Shown: positions 1 through 14,700 of the stretch, piece by piece
Position numbering within the stretch: position 1 is the first letter of the stretch
Layout of the letters: each line of letters starts with the position of its first letter
Origin: Serilophus lunatus
Lineage: Eukaryota; Chordata; Aves; Passeriformes; Eurylaimidae
Assembly: GCA_013399895.1 (NCBI GenBank)
Contig: VXBA01002855.1
Coordinates: 2,406,509-2,470,508, forward strand
DNA length: 64,000 bases
Direction of reading: 5' to 3'
Program-made: the position numbers and the translations under genes
Notes under the pieces: generated by a model
What the model was told of the DNA's origin: nothing
What the model saw: the letters and a program-made list of their open reading frames with translations, nothing else
Database searches by the model: none

Positions 1-2336
1 CCTGCCCAGCCAGTAACAGGCCACAAGTGGGAGATGTCTCTTGCAGACTCATCTTTATTTTGCACTGTATTTTTTAAAAAATTGGACAATTAAGTAGCTG
101 CAATTCAAATAAGGAATACCAGACAGCTGAACTGTGGAGATTCATATTGATAATTTCCCCTTGCTTTTGGAGTCAGACTTGACTGTGTGCTGCAACTGGT
201 GTACAGGAGCCTCCTATCAAGGAAGAGAAATTGTTTCAAGAGTGTTCAGCCTCCAGTCTAATATATTTTTCCTACTGCAGATAGCTCTTCTGGGTTCATT
301 ATAGCTTGCTCTCATAAGTCGTCATTTCTGTCTCAAGGCTGTTGTGCTTTCCAATGTAAAGCAGATTGATGCTGGCATATTTTTTCTATTTTAATTTTAC
401 AAAGTTGTCACACTAAAACTGTGCTTCATATTGGAAGTGCTTTGAAGTGAAGAGATAAACAAAGAGCTAAGATAAAATTAAAAAGGAGTATGAACAACAT
501 TTCATCTTAGTTTATCTTTTTTAAAAATGAGCTGAATGAATGTGGTACCCTTGTGCCACAGTAGTAAGTCTGCAAACATTAGCAGATCAATCTAAATTGA
601 GTTAGTGTATATGCAGTAAGCAGAAACAGGTGAAAATTATGTTATCTGCGCCTAGCTCTTTCTATTTGCTGTGAACAGTGAGATATAAACTAGGTTTTAG
701 ACCTGATTAGGTTTTTTTTATTTTCATAGAGGGACAGAGACAGAACAAGTGCTATATCTACCATAGTTATTACACCAAGAAACTATATAAAAGTCACCTG
801 CTCTCTTGTGACATTTGCAGGTAAAGGTAGAAAGCCCTGCTGTAAATAAATCTGAAGTGAACCCAGGAGGAAAAACAGCAGCAGTCCTTGATATATTTCA
901 TTTTTGTCTCTGAAAAACAAAATCTCAAGAATTGTCTGTCCTTTCACTAAAAAAAAAACACAAGAAAGTAATTGTCTTTACCAGTGTCAGAAATGCCAAC
1001 CAAGTTATAATCTGAATTATGATTTATAACTTCACTTTTTTTTGGTTTGTACGCTCCCCAAAAATTTCCAATGAAGACATAGTTTGTGCTAGATCTTCAG
1101 TTTCTTTGTATGACATTCAAAAAGTACTCAAGGAATTTAAAGGTCTGTTGACCACAAATTGAAGTCATTGTCCGCAGCAATAAAATAAAAAATGGCAGTG
1201 GCAAATATGCTCTCACTGTTACAATTCTTGGGTCCAAAATTATTATTAATCTCTGATTTAAAGGAAAATGACAAGTCTTTGTCCCAAGCCCAGCTTTGAA
1301 AACATGTAATGCATGACAGCTTTTACATCCCTTTGGAAGGCTTTTATCCGCCTCTCCTTACTGTTGAGAAGCAGCAATTGCATAAAAACCCATGATTTTT
1401 CTGAAGTGGCAGAGTGAGGTCCTTTCCCGATACCACAGTCTTACCTATGCTGTAGTGGCTTCTATTCCCTTTTCCCAGGAGAAAGTTACTTGCAGTTATC
1501 TTTTTCCTGTGCCAAGCAGTATCATCACCATTGCAGGATACAATTAAAGACCTGGGAGACCCAGCTCTGGGCTTCCATTTACAAATTACTTGCTCCTCGG
1601 ACTCAGCATTTATTTTCAAGCAGTATTTTATCTGTGTCCTGAATTGTGTTGTAGGGCTCTAAAAATCAGGCCGAATGCAGAACTGGAAATCTGGTTTTGT
1701 CATTTCCACTACTTTGAACAGGCTCATGAGCAGTAGACTTCATGTACTCATACCTCAAACTTCTGAACAGGTTCAGCCTAGATGCTAAAAAATTGAAGGT
1801 CTTCTTAACCAGATACAGCTAATATTTTCTTTTGAGAGGTTTTCCATCACTCACGTTTACCAGAGAATAAAATAAAAGTTACTTAGGTCACAAAATATTA
1901 ACAACTTTAGGAATCATTCCCCAGTGCCATTTGCCAGAACTGTGAACTTCTCTGAACTGAACTGTTGTTAGCCTTTGCTGATTCCTTAGGTGAGGGGTTT
2001 GTGGGAAGAGCATTTTGCTGTTAGGTTTTCTGACTTTTAGCACCATTGCTGGTCAAATGAGCCTGTTTTGCCTTGAAAAAGATTGTGATGAGGAATGAGA
2101 TTACTCTGAAGTGTTCAGGTTCTTTCCACCAGACCAGACTTCAAGGTCTACTGCTGTTTCTGTGTCATCTCTCACTTCAAAGGTGTCTGTCTGCCCTTTG
2201 ACTTTTAAGTTGAGCTGTTATTCTTGGGGCCCTTTGGGTTGCCTGAGGCTATCAGATGTCCAAATAGCTGTAACAACAGAAATAATATTTGCTTTCATAT
2301 GGTAAACAGTTTCTGTTCGATTGTTTCAAGTCTGTA

Positions 2337-2813
2337 AGGCAGTTCAGGTTTGAGGAGAAAAAAGAAAAACCAAACTGTTCAAACTTTATTTCAGTTTGCA
2401 TTCAGCTCCCTCAGTCTTTCTGTGTTTTCCAGACTTGATGGTTCTTGTAGCTGTTGGAATTGGATACAGCCATAGGGATACATGCACAAAAGAAACAAAT
2501 TTTCCATCCAGATCGAGTGTAATTATCCCTGAGATTGTTCTGTTTGGGTTCCCATTTTAAGTTTCAGTGAAAATTTGCTAACTAAATTTGTCTCTATTGA
2601 AATTTATGACCATTTAAACAGGAGATTATTTGCTGGGAGAGGATGTAGGAAACAGAGAGCCTTGTTTGTGTCCTCTTAGAACCTGGACTCCTTTTGTGCT
2701 CATGACACTGTGCTGTAGGCAGTTCATGCTTGAGGAAACTGTTCAGACTAGTTTTTGGGCTGGAGTTCAGCTCCCCAGGCCCCTGTATTTGTGATCTCCA
2801 GGCTTGATCGCTC
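2337..2813. repeat. Imperfect direct duplication, about 100-bp units 380 bp apart
   Basis: Units at 2337-2446 and 2717-2813 share AGGCAGTTCA, then TTGAGGA, AACTGTTCA, TTCAGCTCCC and finally CTCCAGGCTTGAT-like sequence in the same order with small gaps. They may be two copies of an unrecognised old repeat. Confidence 0.55.
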
Positions 2814-5800
2814 CATTACCATTGAATAGGAATGAATGTGTATTGCAGAAGATCTGAGTAGCAGCTTAAAATGCATACATTTAGCAGCACAGATCAGTAT
2901 TATCCTGTTATTCCACTGCTTTGTTTCATATATCCAGTAGTTCCTATTAAAATATTGACCCTAAATCACTGTGCTTTTTTGGGTTGAAATTTAAAGCCCC
3001 ACGTGAGATTATGCAGAGATACTTGAAAAAATGCTATTCCTTCCGTAATCTTCTTTTCTACAGGGAGCAACTTTTGTCTAAGATGTGTTGCTCTTGCCTG
3101 CAGGATGTATCAGGTCCTGGACTGTTAAGCTCATTTTCAGAAGAAAGCAGTGAATGCTTTCTTTGGTTGCTTTTGAATTTGCTATGGCTCATGTCTGTAT
3201 GAGAGGCTTTTCTTTAGGAAGTCTGCCTTGTTCTTCCCTTCACAAAGTAAGTTATTGAAACTATTTCTTTACACCTTTTCTTTCAAGAAGAAAAGATAGT
3301 GCCTTTACTTGTGAGTGCCTAGAACACATTACAGTGATGTGGAGCCATTAAATATGTGAATTAGTAGTGCTCAGTATAAGAAAGGTGTAGGCAAAGTTGC
3401 AGATTGCAGTGCTTTAGATTATTATAATACAATTATAAAATCTTCAGAAAAAAGCTTTGCTTTTCTATGTGATAGCAGAAGGAAGTTCACTGTGCAAAAT
3501 ACTGACAAATTTGCTTCTGTAAGTAGCAAATTTTTATCAACTTGGCATAGGTAATCTTGTTTTCTTAAGTAGTGAGACAACAAAAACACAACCCAGCCCC
3601 TTACCCCCAATATGCTGCCAATCTCCTAGCATTTCTGGTTGCAGAGTATTTTTGATTATAATCTGACCTGGATAATTAACACTGGATTTCTTCATAAGTA
3701 GTAGTATTTGAACTGGTAAATAAAACTACACTGTGCTTTTTACATAAGTATATTGTACTGAAGGTTGAAAACTTAAATAATTCACATATGTAAAAACTTC
3801 ATTGACTTTTCAGGCCACTCAAATTTTGTCAACCCGTTCCTTAAAATCGAGAGAATTGTAAGTTCAGGAAATACGAGTGTTCACATCAATTGCCAGTTCA
3901 CCTGTCTTAGCTGGGAGGCCCCATAAAGAATTCAGAGGTACTGAACCTTGTCACTTCTTCACTTTGTCATGTTCCTTGCTTTGTCATAACTGACCTTGGC
4001 CTCCTCAGATAGCCACACTTCATTTATTCTACTGTTTGATGCCATACTTTTGGTTTCTAAGTTCTGAGGAAGTAGTGTAGTGTGTCAGTGTAGCTTATTT
4101 GTGTATCTGGTGCCAACTTGGGCATCTTGTGTGGAGGGGTTGGGAAACGATAGAGCCGCGTAAAGGCGTGCAAGGAGACAGTGATATACTAAACATGTCT
4201 CTAAAAATCATAGATATAGCTGATAATGTTTATTTTAAAACGGGAATAAAAAGAAATTGGGAACTTCTGCTGGAAGACCATTTTATTACCAACACTTTTT
4301 GTGGTACACTTTTCCCTTGTTTTTCTCAAAAACGAATTAGCGGGCATTGAATTGAAACAGGAATGTTTCATCACGAGCACATACAAGAAATGGGACAATT
4401 GATAGCTCATGGTGCTTTCTGTCTTCTGGAGAGTTACTCGTTTGTCCATGCCACCTGTTGTTCTCACCTAAGCAACGGCAAGATGCTCTCTGACCTTTGT
4501 TCTTGCAATTAGAGATGCTGCTATTAGTCAACAACTATAGTGCAATCAAGTCCACCTCTAATTTTAAAGACATTTCTGTTAATAAATTTAACTTTATAAT
4601 GTGAAAGTGAAGTTACCCATGTGACTTCATTTGCTTGTTTTCTTCAAATGATTAAAAAAAAAAAGATAGTTGTGAGAGGGCCCTCGTAATCTGATTAATA
4701 GATAAAACTGTGCTCATTAAAATGGTCTGTTTAATTAACTTGTAAGGTTTTATTATTGCCATTCTATTTTATTCCCAGCAAATATGCTGATACATCTTTG
4801 CTTAAAATGTTTTATTCCCCCATCTTCCTTTCAACCCTGTGATAAATCCAGTTTTCTTCCACTGCAATTTTTAGTGCTGTCAAGTTATTTACTAACCAGT
4901 GCTATTATTTCAAGATGTAGTTAATTATTAACATAGAACCAGATCATTTCATGAAAGGTTATTTTCTGATGACTTTTAAAAATCCTAAGAGAGGTTCAAA
5001 ATACCATTATGGTTCATAAGGATTTATTGGAAATAACAATATATTCTCAGGTGATCCATCTCTAGTTTCAATTGCCTGCAAGGTTTAAGATAAGCCAGTG
5101 ATAGGAATGTCTTGGCTCACAGGATTCAACTCAGGTTTATTAATAATATCCACTCATAAATTCAGGGTAACACTGCCTGTACTTTCAGATCCTAAAACAA
5201 GGTTTTGTATACAGTTCAACAGAATTAAAATGCTATGCAGTTGCCTTAATTTCCATTGAGAATTGGAATTGAGATCAAGGGCTTTATGTAGGGCAGTGTG
5301 TTTTCTCCCATTTGGATGCAGGCAACTCAATGCCTTGAAGAGATGCAGGCAACTTTTTAACCCTTATTTACTTGTTTGATGCTGTGTAAGTTAAGATGTT
5401 CTTGTGGTCCCTTGGAAACATCCTGAAAACTGATGGTCTGTTTTTTTTTGCAGACAAATTCTTTCTTAGAGTTGGATTTAAAGTGTGCCAACAGAGAAAC
5501 TTAGTATCTCTAGTCTTGGGCTTACCTATCAAATAGAGAGAGGCCTGACGAAACTAATTCGTGTTATATTTTTGGCCATCGTGATGACTTGCTGCATCAT
5601 TGGGAAGGCTTTACTGAGAATGAAGATGGGCAGTTTGTTTTGCAGAATGCCCAGAGCAAAGGACAGAGGAATAATATCTCTAAGGCAATTAATTCCTTCC
5701 TGTACTGAGACTGCTGAGAGACTTCCATAATGTGTTTGTGACCAGATATGATTTTGGAAGAACTTCACTTGCAATGAGTTTAATATCTCTAAAGGAATGG

Positions 5801-8800
5801 AAAAAAAGGGTTCAATATTAAGATACCTACAGAATGATGCTCAGATTGTTAGCCTCTGACTCACTAAGTCACTTAGACTGAAGCAAACTGGTAAGTTTTT
5901 CATATCTGCGATACTTTTGAAAAGTAAATAAATTTGCAACCAGCTCAGTTAAGGAGGTACTTAACTCCCAGCAGGAATGAAAGTGCCTTTGATCTAAACA
6001 GGCCATGTAATTCTTTATAACTGGTATTCAGGGACTGCATTCCAAGTTGAGGAGGCTCTGCACCAGTCACAAACTGTGGTTCCCTGGGGCATTGTGGAAG
6101 CGTCTTGGGGAAATACTAGATTAGTGGATCTCTGAGAGGATTCAGGTTCTTGTCATCCTATAGATTTTGTCTCTCATGGGACCTCGGTATTTGATTTACG
6201 AGAAGATTTCTGACATCATGGAATACAGAGAGCGTGTTTTCTACCTTAACCTTTTAGTGAAGCATTTCCCCTGTAACCTTTTACATTCCTTTCAGTCTTC
6301 TTCTGTTCAGGCAGAGTGCAGCAGAAGCTATATTTCAATATCTCCTTTGCGCTATATTTTCAAGAAACTAATTCTTGTCTCATCTCTTGATGTCCACATG
6401 TGTTGCTGGCTAGTTCGTCTACCAGCATGAGACAGAGGAAGGGTCTTTACTATTGCATTAATATAAAGGTACTAATCATACATTGAGAGACATGTCTGGG
6501 AGTTTGCTGTTTAAGTTCTTTAATTCCTGATGTAAGTTCAGTGTTCAGCCATTGACAAGGACAAACAGTAAGGGATGTGCACCTCTGAAATCTGGAGAAA
6601 AAGCTTTTGAGTTACCCTTATATGCTTCTGTCTATTTCATAGAGTGGGCTCTGTCAGATTTTTTTCATGCGGTTCTGATGATGGTTTGTACTGTTGGTCA
6701 CTGTATTGTGCAGACATGCTTGTGCATCTTGGATTTTAGGAAATGATGTAGCTGTTCTACAAATATTCAGTCAAAGCTAAAATATTTATCTGAGTCTGCC
6801 ATCTGTCATGTGCATTCTCTCCCCTCTATGCATTCTTCAGGCTGCAGCATTACTTGCACACAGTCACAGCCTGATTGTTGTCTGTCTAGCTTTGCAGTGA
6901 GGATGTTCTAAATATTCATAATGTTATGTATATATCACTCTAGTTGACTGTGTGTTATTAGAAATCCTGGGCTCTGAGCACACTATCATCCATTGTTCAG
7001 TAAACACAATTACATTGCCCTACCTTTCATCTCTTCTCTAATGAATCCATGCTAATTGATTAATCAGTGATGTTGCTTCACCATGATAATCCCATATGAG
7101 GAGTAGTAGTAACACCAACTAGCAATTATTACCACACATTGCACACGGAGGAGAACTTTCCATAATACCCTGTGAGTGGCCAAGCCAGGTCAGGAGGAGC
7201 AGAGCTGTGTCCTGGCCAGGCCTCACGTTCCACAGCACAGCTCTGCCTGCTGGGAGGGGTGGGCTGGCTGCTCTGATTGTGGGAGTGTGGAGCACTGATT
7301 GCTGGTACCGGGACTGCATCAGGTTGTCACTGATGAATGGTCTGTTACAAAAAGGCAAATCTGAGAAGATAAGGACAGTGTGATTGGCACTGTCTTTTTC
7401 AAAGTTTTGTCTGGCATTGTGTCCTGGCTTAAAGATAGCTGTGACAGTGACTTCTAAAGTGAGAGAAAGAGCATTCTTATACCATTGCAGCATCTCACTG
7501 ATGTTACTGTTTAATTTCCAAAGCAATGGGTAGAGATTTCTGATCCAAGACAAACCTTGATGTTGGCTCTCACAAGCTGTGAGTGGTGCTTAGTAGGCCA
7601 GTGAATGGTAACAATTTGGTTATCCCTGCTGTTACATAATCAGTGGATCTATGGATTGTTGCTCACCAAACTACCGTGTTTAAAGCATCTCATTATATGC
7701 TTCATTCATAAAGTGAATTAGCAGCAAAATATCAAATTCTATCTTTAATGAAGACTTTTTAACTTTGAAAACGAGTGTGATTTTTAAGTCTTGGAAACCA
7801 CTGTTGTTCATTTCCACTGTCACTGGTGGTGGTGAAGATAGACATAATTTTAAAGTGGTTGAAAAAGCCAGGTAAATTGAATAAAGTATTTATTGCAAAG
7901 AATAGAGATGTAAAGCTAAAGTATCACTTGTATCTTCAGCTATTTGAAGGAAAAATGGTGATATGGCATCATCGTAAGACTGTCTAGATAAGATTTAGAT
8001 GTTCAAGTACTACTGACATGAAGAAATTATACTGATGTAATGCATAGTGGTTTCACAGGTTTTTTCTCTTTAAAAAAGGAATGCCAGCCGTTTCTCTCTG
8101 TACAAATAAGGAATGAGTCAAAATACAGCTTTGTAATTTCCAAATCTCATGTAAAAGATTCTGTTGATTAACAACCTTTGGAGGCTTAAAATCTGTAGGG
8201 AAGGTCATGCTGATGTTATCTGCGTCTGTGAAAATTCGGTAGGTTTTTGTGTAGAAACATTTATTTCTTTCCTGGTTTTGCACTATTAATTGCCCAAGGG
8301 CAGTGTCCAACCAAGAGAAGGGATTGGTGTGCATTTGTAGAGCTAATGAAAGTGCACTTTTTAAGTTAAGCTTGTTGCTATGGGAATAACTGCTTACAAA
8401 TAATTCCTATGGTAACTAAAATGTCCAAAGTTTATGCACTTTCTTTGTGCGCATATTTTTGTGCCTGGATGGGCAAAACAGAAAAAACCACAAGTTTTAA
8501 CTTGGAAACACCTACTTCTTCAATGTCCTGTGTTGTTCATAGCACTGCTGAATATGCTCTATAAATAAAAGGCCATTCATGTCTTTCTGGAGTGTAAATT
8601 TAGCAGTAGTTCTTAAAATATCAAAATACAATAAAAACACTACAAGGTAATTAAAATACAAATATTAATATCCCAGCACAGTGGCATGCCTCAAGCCAGC
8701 CGATGCTCTAAGCATGCATTAGTTCAAATTAATAACCTTGCTGAAATGCAGATAATACTGACTTGGGCACAATGTCCTCTTAATATTGCTCTGTAGCATC

Positions 8801-11444
8801 TAGTTGGCATGCAGTGCAGGTAGAGAGCTCATAGGCAATTAAAATCAGCATGATGAATGAGAAGAGAGCTAATAAGCATATCCTAAAATTTAAAGGTGCC
8901 AATGGTCATATGGTCATCCTTGCAATAACTATTCCAGTACTGACAGCTCCTGAAAGTTGTGAACATGCACCAGTATTAGTTATGTTTCCAGTCGTTTTTT
9001 GCTTGGTGTTGGTGTGTGGGTTGTTTGCTTTGGGATTTTTTTGTCACCCTTACTGGAACATTTGCCTTTATTTCAAAAATTGTTTCTTGGCCAGTAGAGG
9101 TGCTAAATCAAAATATTTATCAATATACTATCAATGCTTTTAAAAGCAGCTTTCTACTCTTTTGGAAAAGACATTACTCACACCTCAGCCTAGAAATTCT
9201 TAAAAATGTTGGGCTTAAATCCAGAATTTTATGTACAAGAAAGCTACTTCTGGAGAGTATTAACTAAGGCAAATTTTCCAGTTTTCTTTTTGTCTCAGCC
9301 CTTCACAAATTGAATTACTTAGGCAGTCCAGTTGCACCTCTTCCTTCCCTTCACCTGTGCAAAACAACTGCCAAGGAGGATGTGAACTCTCCAGTACTAT
9401 TGTATCTAGTGGATTTTTTTTCCTCAGTGAAATTTTTAACTTTTGTTACCAAAATTATATGAAAGAATTTTGATCTCCAGGCTTAAAGTAGTGTTTGCTG
9501 CTCTTAAGAATAAATAATTTACTGCTTGTGTAGGACTTAAGAAACAGCATTGCTTTTTCCATGAAGAGGGAGCTCCTCATCTACATTTTTGAATGCTTAA
9601 GATGAAATAATTTGGGAGAAGATAGAGCAGGAAGGGTTAAGGAGAATATTTTTAAGGTTGACACAGGCAAGGTCTGTTTTACGTGCAGAAGTTGAACATG
9701 TCCAGAAAAGCTGAGAAACTGGCTGGTGTAGCTTGTGTTCCTGAAGAGTTGAAGGTCCTCTGGTTTTGGTTTCTGCTGACTCTGGCTTTCCCTGGGAACT
9801 GTGTTTGATATTAACAATATCTTGCCTTTGTGGAAGGCAGGGCCTTCAAGGTGGCTTTGGGCCTGTTGTGAGTAGGAGGGCAGGTGCCTCCCATGCTTAA
9901 CCCCAGGAGGTGTTCTGCCCTTGCTTCTGCTACTGAGAATTGGGCTTCGTGTTCTTTTGATGAAGTTGTTGACCACTGAGCTGAAGCAAAAGCAGTGATT
10001 TTGGAAATGTGCGTGTGTGCATAAGATGTTCCTGTCCCACTTTTCCCAAAGGTACTGAGTACTTTAGTTGAGCTGCACATGTGACACAGCTGCCCAGAGC
10101 TGTTGAGTCTGCTGGGGAAGGGGCTTTCAGCCAGCTGGGTTTCTGCACTGAACAACAGAGTGTATGTTACCCACCAGTACAGTTCAGCTGTAATGATAAC
10201 CCTCAGCAGAGAGTTGTTAGCAAACAATTTGAGGAAATAATTTCTTATTCCAGACTGATTCCCAAGACAGTATCTATATATGCCTGTGGTTTGGAATATC
10301 ATTTTAAGTGCCAAGATCACAACTTGCTACAATATTCAAGAAAACCATTGGTAGTTGAGAGGGAAAATATTGCTGTTGTGGTTCCTGAAACTGTCATGTA
10401 ATTGCTAAAACCCATACTGTATTAAGGCTTTTCTTTGTGTTGTGCTAATTAAACATGAATCCACTTGCATGTTATTAAAAATATCTGAAGATGTACAGCT
10501 ATTCTTATGTTGAAAAATATCTTTTAGCAGTCCAGTAGAATACGTTTTAATTGACAACATTGAAAGAAGCTCTGTGATTCTTATTTTCATATTAGTTGCC
10601 TGCCTAAAAGTCATCTTTAGCCAGCGATTAATTGCATTTGTAGATACTGCACAATTGCTTCAATTATCCATTTCAAATGAATTTCATTCTGAATAGTTGA
10701 GAGGATGATGTAGTTTAATCAGTAAGTGAAATGGAAGTATTGTAAGCTGTTTAGAAATACTTAACGCCTTTTAGGGAGGCAGACTGATTTAAATCAAGCA
10801 GACTTCTGGAAAAAATAAGAAATATACAGTAACCAACAATAATATTTTTAGCAGCATTTTATTAGTCTGATTTCCATGGGTCTCCATCTTTGATGTATTG
10901 ATGATAGCGATACTGTGAGGATGTTAGCTGCTTAGGAATTTTTTTAATTGAGAGAAGTTAATTAAAAGTTAATACACCTGTGTAAGTATGACAGCTTGCA
11001 TGTCTGATGGTCAACATGTTCTCTTTCCAACAGGCTCTGTAGTATTTAAGAGCATACTGAGCAAATGACTCAACTTTCTATTGTTGCTTGGTTTTAAAAG
11101 GATGTTTGATATCTCATTACACTTATTTAGAAGGGAAAAAAAGGAAGCTATACATTAAAATTAAAAGTGAATCAGGAAATTTTTTGAGGCATTGTTGTGC
11201 TTGCCTTGGCTGTACTAAACCGTTCTTGCATATATATCAAGAATTGGATTTGGTGGTTGTGTAATGCTGTGTGGACTGGAAGATGGGAAGATAGTCTAGT
11301 ATTAGCTTGGTAATGAAAGTTCAGCCAGAGATGAAATGCAGATGTTGACACCAACTTAGTCTTCATACATAATATTTGAATGACTGTGAGAAAAACCCAA
11401 GAAAACAAGTGATGCTCTATACAATTGCTCACTGACTGATGCTT

Positions 11445-11754
11445 AGCTTGCCCCTGAGTAATGATTGGCCTCTCCCAGCCAACTCTTGTAGTTTATATGC
11501 TGGTCATGATGTTGTGTGGTGTGAAATATCCCTTTGGCCAGTTTGGGTCAGCTGTCCTGGCCACGCTCCCTCCCGCTGCACCTCCTTTCTGGCAGAGCAC
11601 GGAAACTGAAAAGTCCACAACTTAGGTAAGCACTACTTAGCAACAACCAAAATATCAATGGTTTATCAACATTATTCTCATACTAAATCCAAGATAAAGC
11701 AGTGTATCAGCAACTAGGAAGAAAAGTAATTCTATCCCAGCTGGAATCAGGATA
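11445..11754 (+). mobile_element. 5'-truncated LTR of an avian ERVL-type endogenous retrovirus
   Basis: The segment carries the typical 3' half of a widespread avian ERVL LTR: a block reading GAAATATCCCTTTGGCCAGT at about 11523, then GTCAGCTGTCCTGGCCACG, AACTGAAAAGTCC, GCACTACTTAGCAACAACC, TTATCAACATTATTCTCAT and finally TCTATCCCAGCTGGAATCAG near 11750. The TG-start end of the LTR and any internal coding region are missing, and the usual CA end reads ATA, so this is an old solo-LTR remnant. The 5' boundary is approximate. Confidence 0.85.
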
Positions 11755-14700
11755 CCTCAGTTACAAAAATGTTTCTTCTTCAAATGTGTTCTGCTACAAT
11801 TACAGTACAGGTTTCTGGTAACTTGTTAATGAATTTCACTTGCCAGATTGTTCCCTGGCTTTGAGATAGCCTGACTCTGTACATGTTAAATAATAAAGAT
11901 GTTTGTCTTATGTAGGGTTTTAGTGCCACATCCTTAATTAGGCCCATTGTGGATTTAAGCCAAATGGAGGAATCAAGTAAGTCTGAAACAGTTTTGAAGC
12001 TTCTGATGTGCTACGTTCTTCTTTTTGCAAGCTGAGGATGCTATGAGTATCATAATGAAGGGTAGTGGTTATTTTTTACCCCTTTGAGGAACACACATAA
12101 AAAACCTGATGTCTTGTCCCAACAGACCGAGTGAGCCATGGACAAGCCTTTTTGAGGGGCGCGGTCATGTACAATTGGCCAGAACCTGAAAAGAGCAGTG
12201 TATGTAACTGCTGGGCACTACATCAAGATACATGTAACTTTGGTTCATATTTTAACTTGTGCTTGGTTTTATTATTACTGAACCAAAAGATCCCTTTATG
12301 TGTGCGTTCCTCAGGTTATGTGGTCTTGGGCATTGTCTTCTGTATGTGATGTCATTGCATTTGTTATTCTGACTAAAGGTAAACACTTTTACTTTATAAC
12401 GTGCAGTAATTGGTTTGGGCATATTTATGAAAGTGCTGATTTTTAAAGCTAAATATAGTGCTATGGCTTTTTAAACTCATTCTGGCTGTCAGACATGCTC
12501 ACATGATCCTGAAAGTGTTGCTAAAAATGTTCAATTTTTAAATACAGTAATTAAAATTGTCTGTTGTGAGAGCAGTAGATGAGACATTTCCTGCATTTGT
12601 AAACTAAGCATCCCTTTCACCCCCAGGTTTCCTTGCATCTCACTGTTTGTTATGAACTCTCACTGAACCTTCTTGGAAGAAGGTTTGCTGTTGGCCAGGT
12701 AGGGAGAGTGAGCTGTGCTGCTTGACGCCCTGCTCCGTGACCTTCTGCTCTTGATTTGGATATTTTTGCTTTGTATTCCCTGAGGGCATCAACTTTTTTA
12801 AAACAATACTCTAAACTGGAAATTCAGACATACATTTTCACTGTTGTTTTCATTAAAAGAAAGTCTCAGAAAAAGATACTTTCCCATGGGTATGCCAAAC
12901 TGCTTCAGTCCTAATTTGAGTAGATATCATGTATTTCTTCTATTAAAAGATCGTATTTTTTTCTTTGAAGTTTATTGTAAGTGATCGGTGACCATTTTAT
13001 ACTCAAAGTGTATTCTGCCTTCAGGATTTTCTCCTGTTTTTATTCAAATTCCATGTTCTCTAAATATATCTAGTTTGGAGATTTGTCTCATGTTGGTTAT
13101 TAAAAAATAAGATTGGGGTTTTTTTCCAAAGAAGAGGATGTTTTTTGCTACGTAAGTTTTCTAAAAGCAACATATTGGCAATTTTATACTACCCAAAAAA
13201 GTAAGTTCTTGTTTTAGGAATGAATGAATTTTCTTCTGAGGCTACCAGGCAGATTTGAGATGATTTAGGTAGATCCCTTCTCTAGTCACTGGTTGCCTGT
13301 GAATATTTCTAAAGTTCTCTTGCTGTGCTAGGTGGTATAGTCTGGTCTTGCATGAATGTGCAGAATTTTATTACAGAAGAACGTCAACAAAAGATTTCTT
13401 TTTTGGCCTGAAAAAGTAACTCAAAAGTATACTATTACTAGAGTTCAGTTAGGAAACAGATGTGTTACAGTTTTTCTGAAGATTCAGGTTTTTTGTATTG
13501 CAGTGATAGTGAGAAAACAGAGCAGTGGGGCTGGTGGGCAGCTGCTGCTGTGTTGACTGCTCAGGGCTGCACCTTTTTGTTTGTAATACAAATATTGGAT
13601 TTGAGCATTTTCAGTCAATTCTGTTCTCTCCCTCTCTTTTTTTTTTCATGCCAGAAATGGACACTTTCATGTCTCTGTCCAAAAGTGACACTATTACTTT
13701 CCCCCTTACATGTTTTGTGATATTTATGAAATGAACATTTTCAAAAATGAAAGAAAAAACCCCAAAGAATTTGTCATACTCTCTAAGATCGATAAGGCTA
13801 TGACTGATTCCACCATTTGTTGCTGGACCTAATAAACATCCATGCTGACTGTTGAGAAGACTCTGTTATGGTAGGTACTCTGCCACTCTTTCTACTGTCA
13901 CATGTATGTATTTACTAACCTGAGAGCTGTCACAGAATGAATACGAGACTCTTCCTAGCATTTGGGTTTCAGTTGCTTGCAGAGGGCTGTTATTTAACAG
14001 AATCCCTCTCTTCTGCTTCAGTCCTAATTTGAAGAACTTGCTTTTTGCAGCACTGAGAAGAATTCCTTAATTCAAATTATCCCTGTGTAAATAAATTGAA
14101 TAACTTTCACTGTTAGATGGATATGCTTTCTTGGCTTTTGTTTTTACCACTCCATTTTGCATTTTATTCCTATTTCCTAAGTGAAAACTGCAATTCTGTC
14201 ACTGTAAAGCTATTACATTGTCTGTTGAATCTGAGTCAAGTTTTGGTAGTCAATGTCATTAATTCTGCTGCTATTGAGAATCTGACAATCAGTCTTTAAA
14301 ATAGGAACAAGACATTGAACATTTTTGTTTGCGTTGGATCATTCTTTTGATAGTGTCTTGTGCATTTTTGGTTTGCTATCATTCTGGTTCATCAGGAGAT
14401 GATTTGCTTCTAATGTGCTTCTAATGCTGAAGTATGAAAGGAATTCGACCATTTGTAGTAATTGCTACATGACTGAAGCACCAATGTCATTCTCAGAGAG
14501 CTCAATCCTAACACCAGTGTTATGGTCCATGTTTCCTTGATCAGTTAAGCCTTGAAATATATCTAGCTTTGTGTTTACTGACTTGAGCATGTGATAATCT
14601 GTGTTATGTGTGAGCACTGTATGCCTTCAAATCAAAAAAGGCACTGGTGTGCAGGATGTGAGCTCTGACACTGAACTTTCCCCTGTGTCATTTCTGAAAT

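Noticed and set aside
821..930. Possible upstream PARD3B exon after ACATTTGCAG, with frame starting VKVESPA
   Set aside because: KVESP recalls part of the PARD3B N-terminal linker, but the following residues do not match and no credible donor follows before the stop.
7119..7553. 144-codon minus-strand open frame in the upstream intron
   Set aside because: No recognisable family; part of it comes from a GC-richer patch (about 7160-7300) that biases against stops.
9811..10320. 169-codon minus-strand open frame overlapping three other frames
   Set aside because: No domain, no splice or promoter context, and the overlapping frames suggest locally low stop density rather than a gene.
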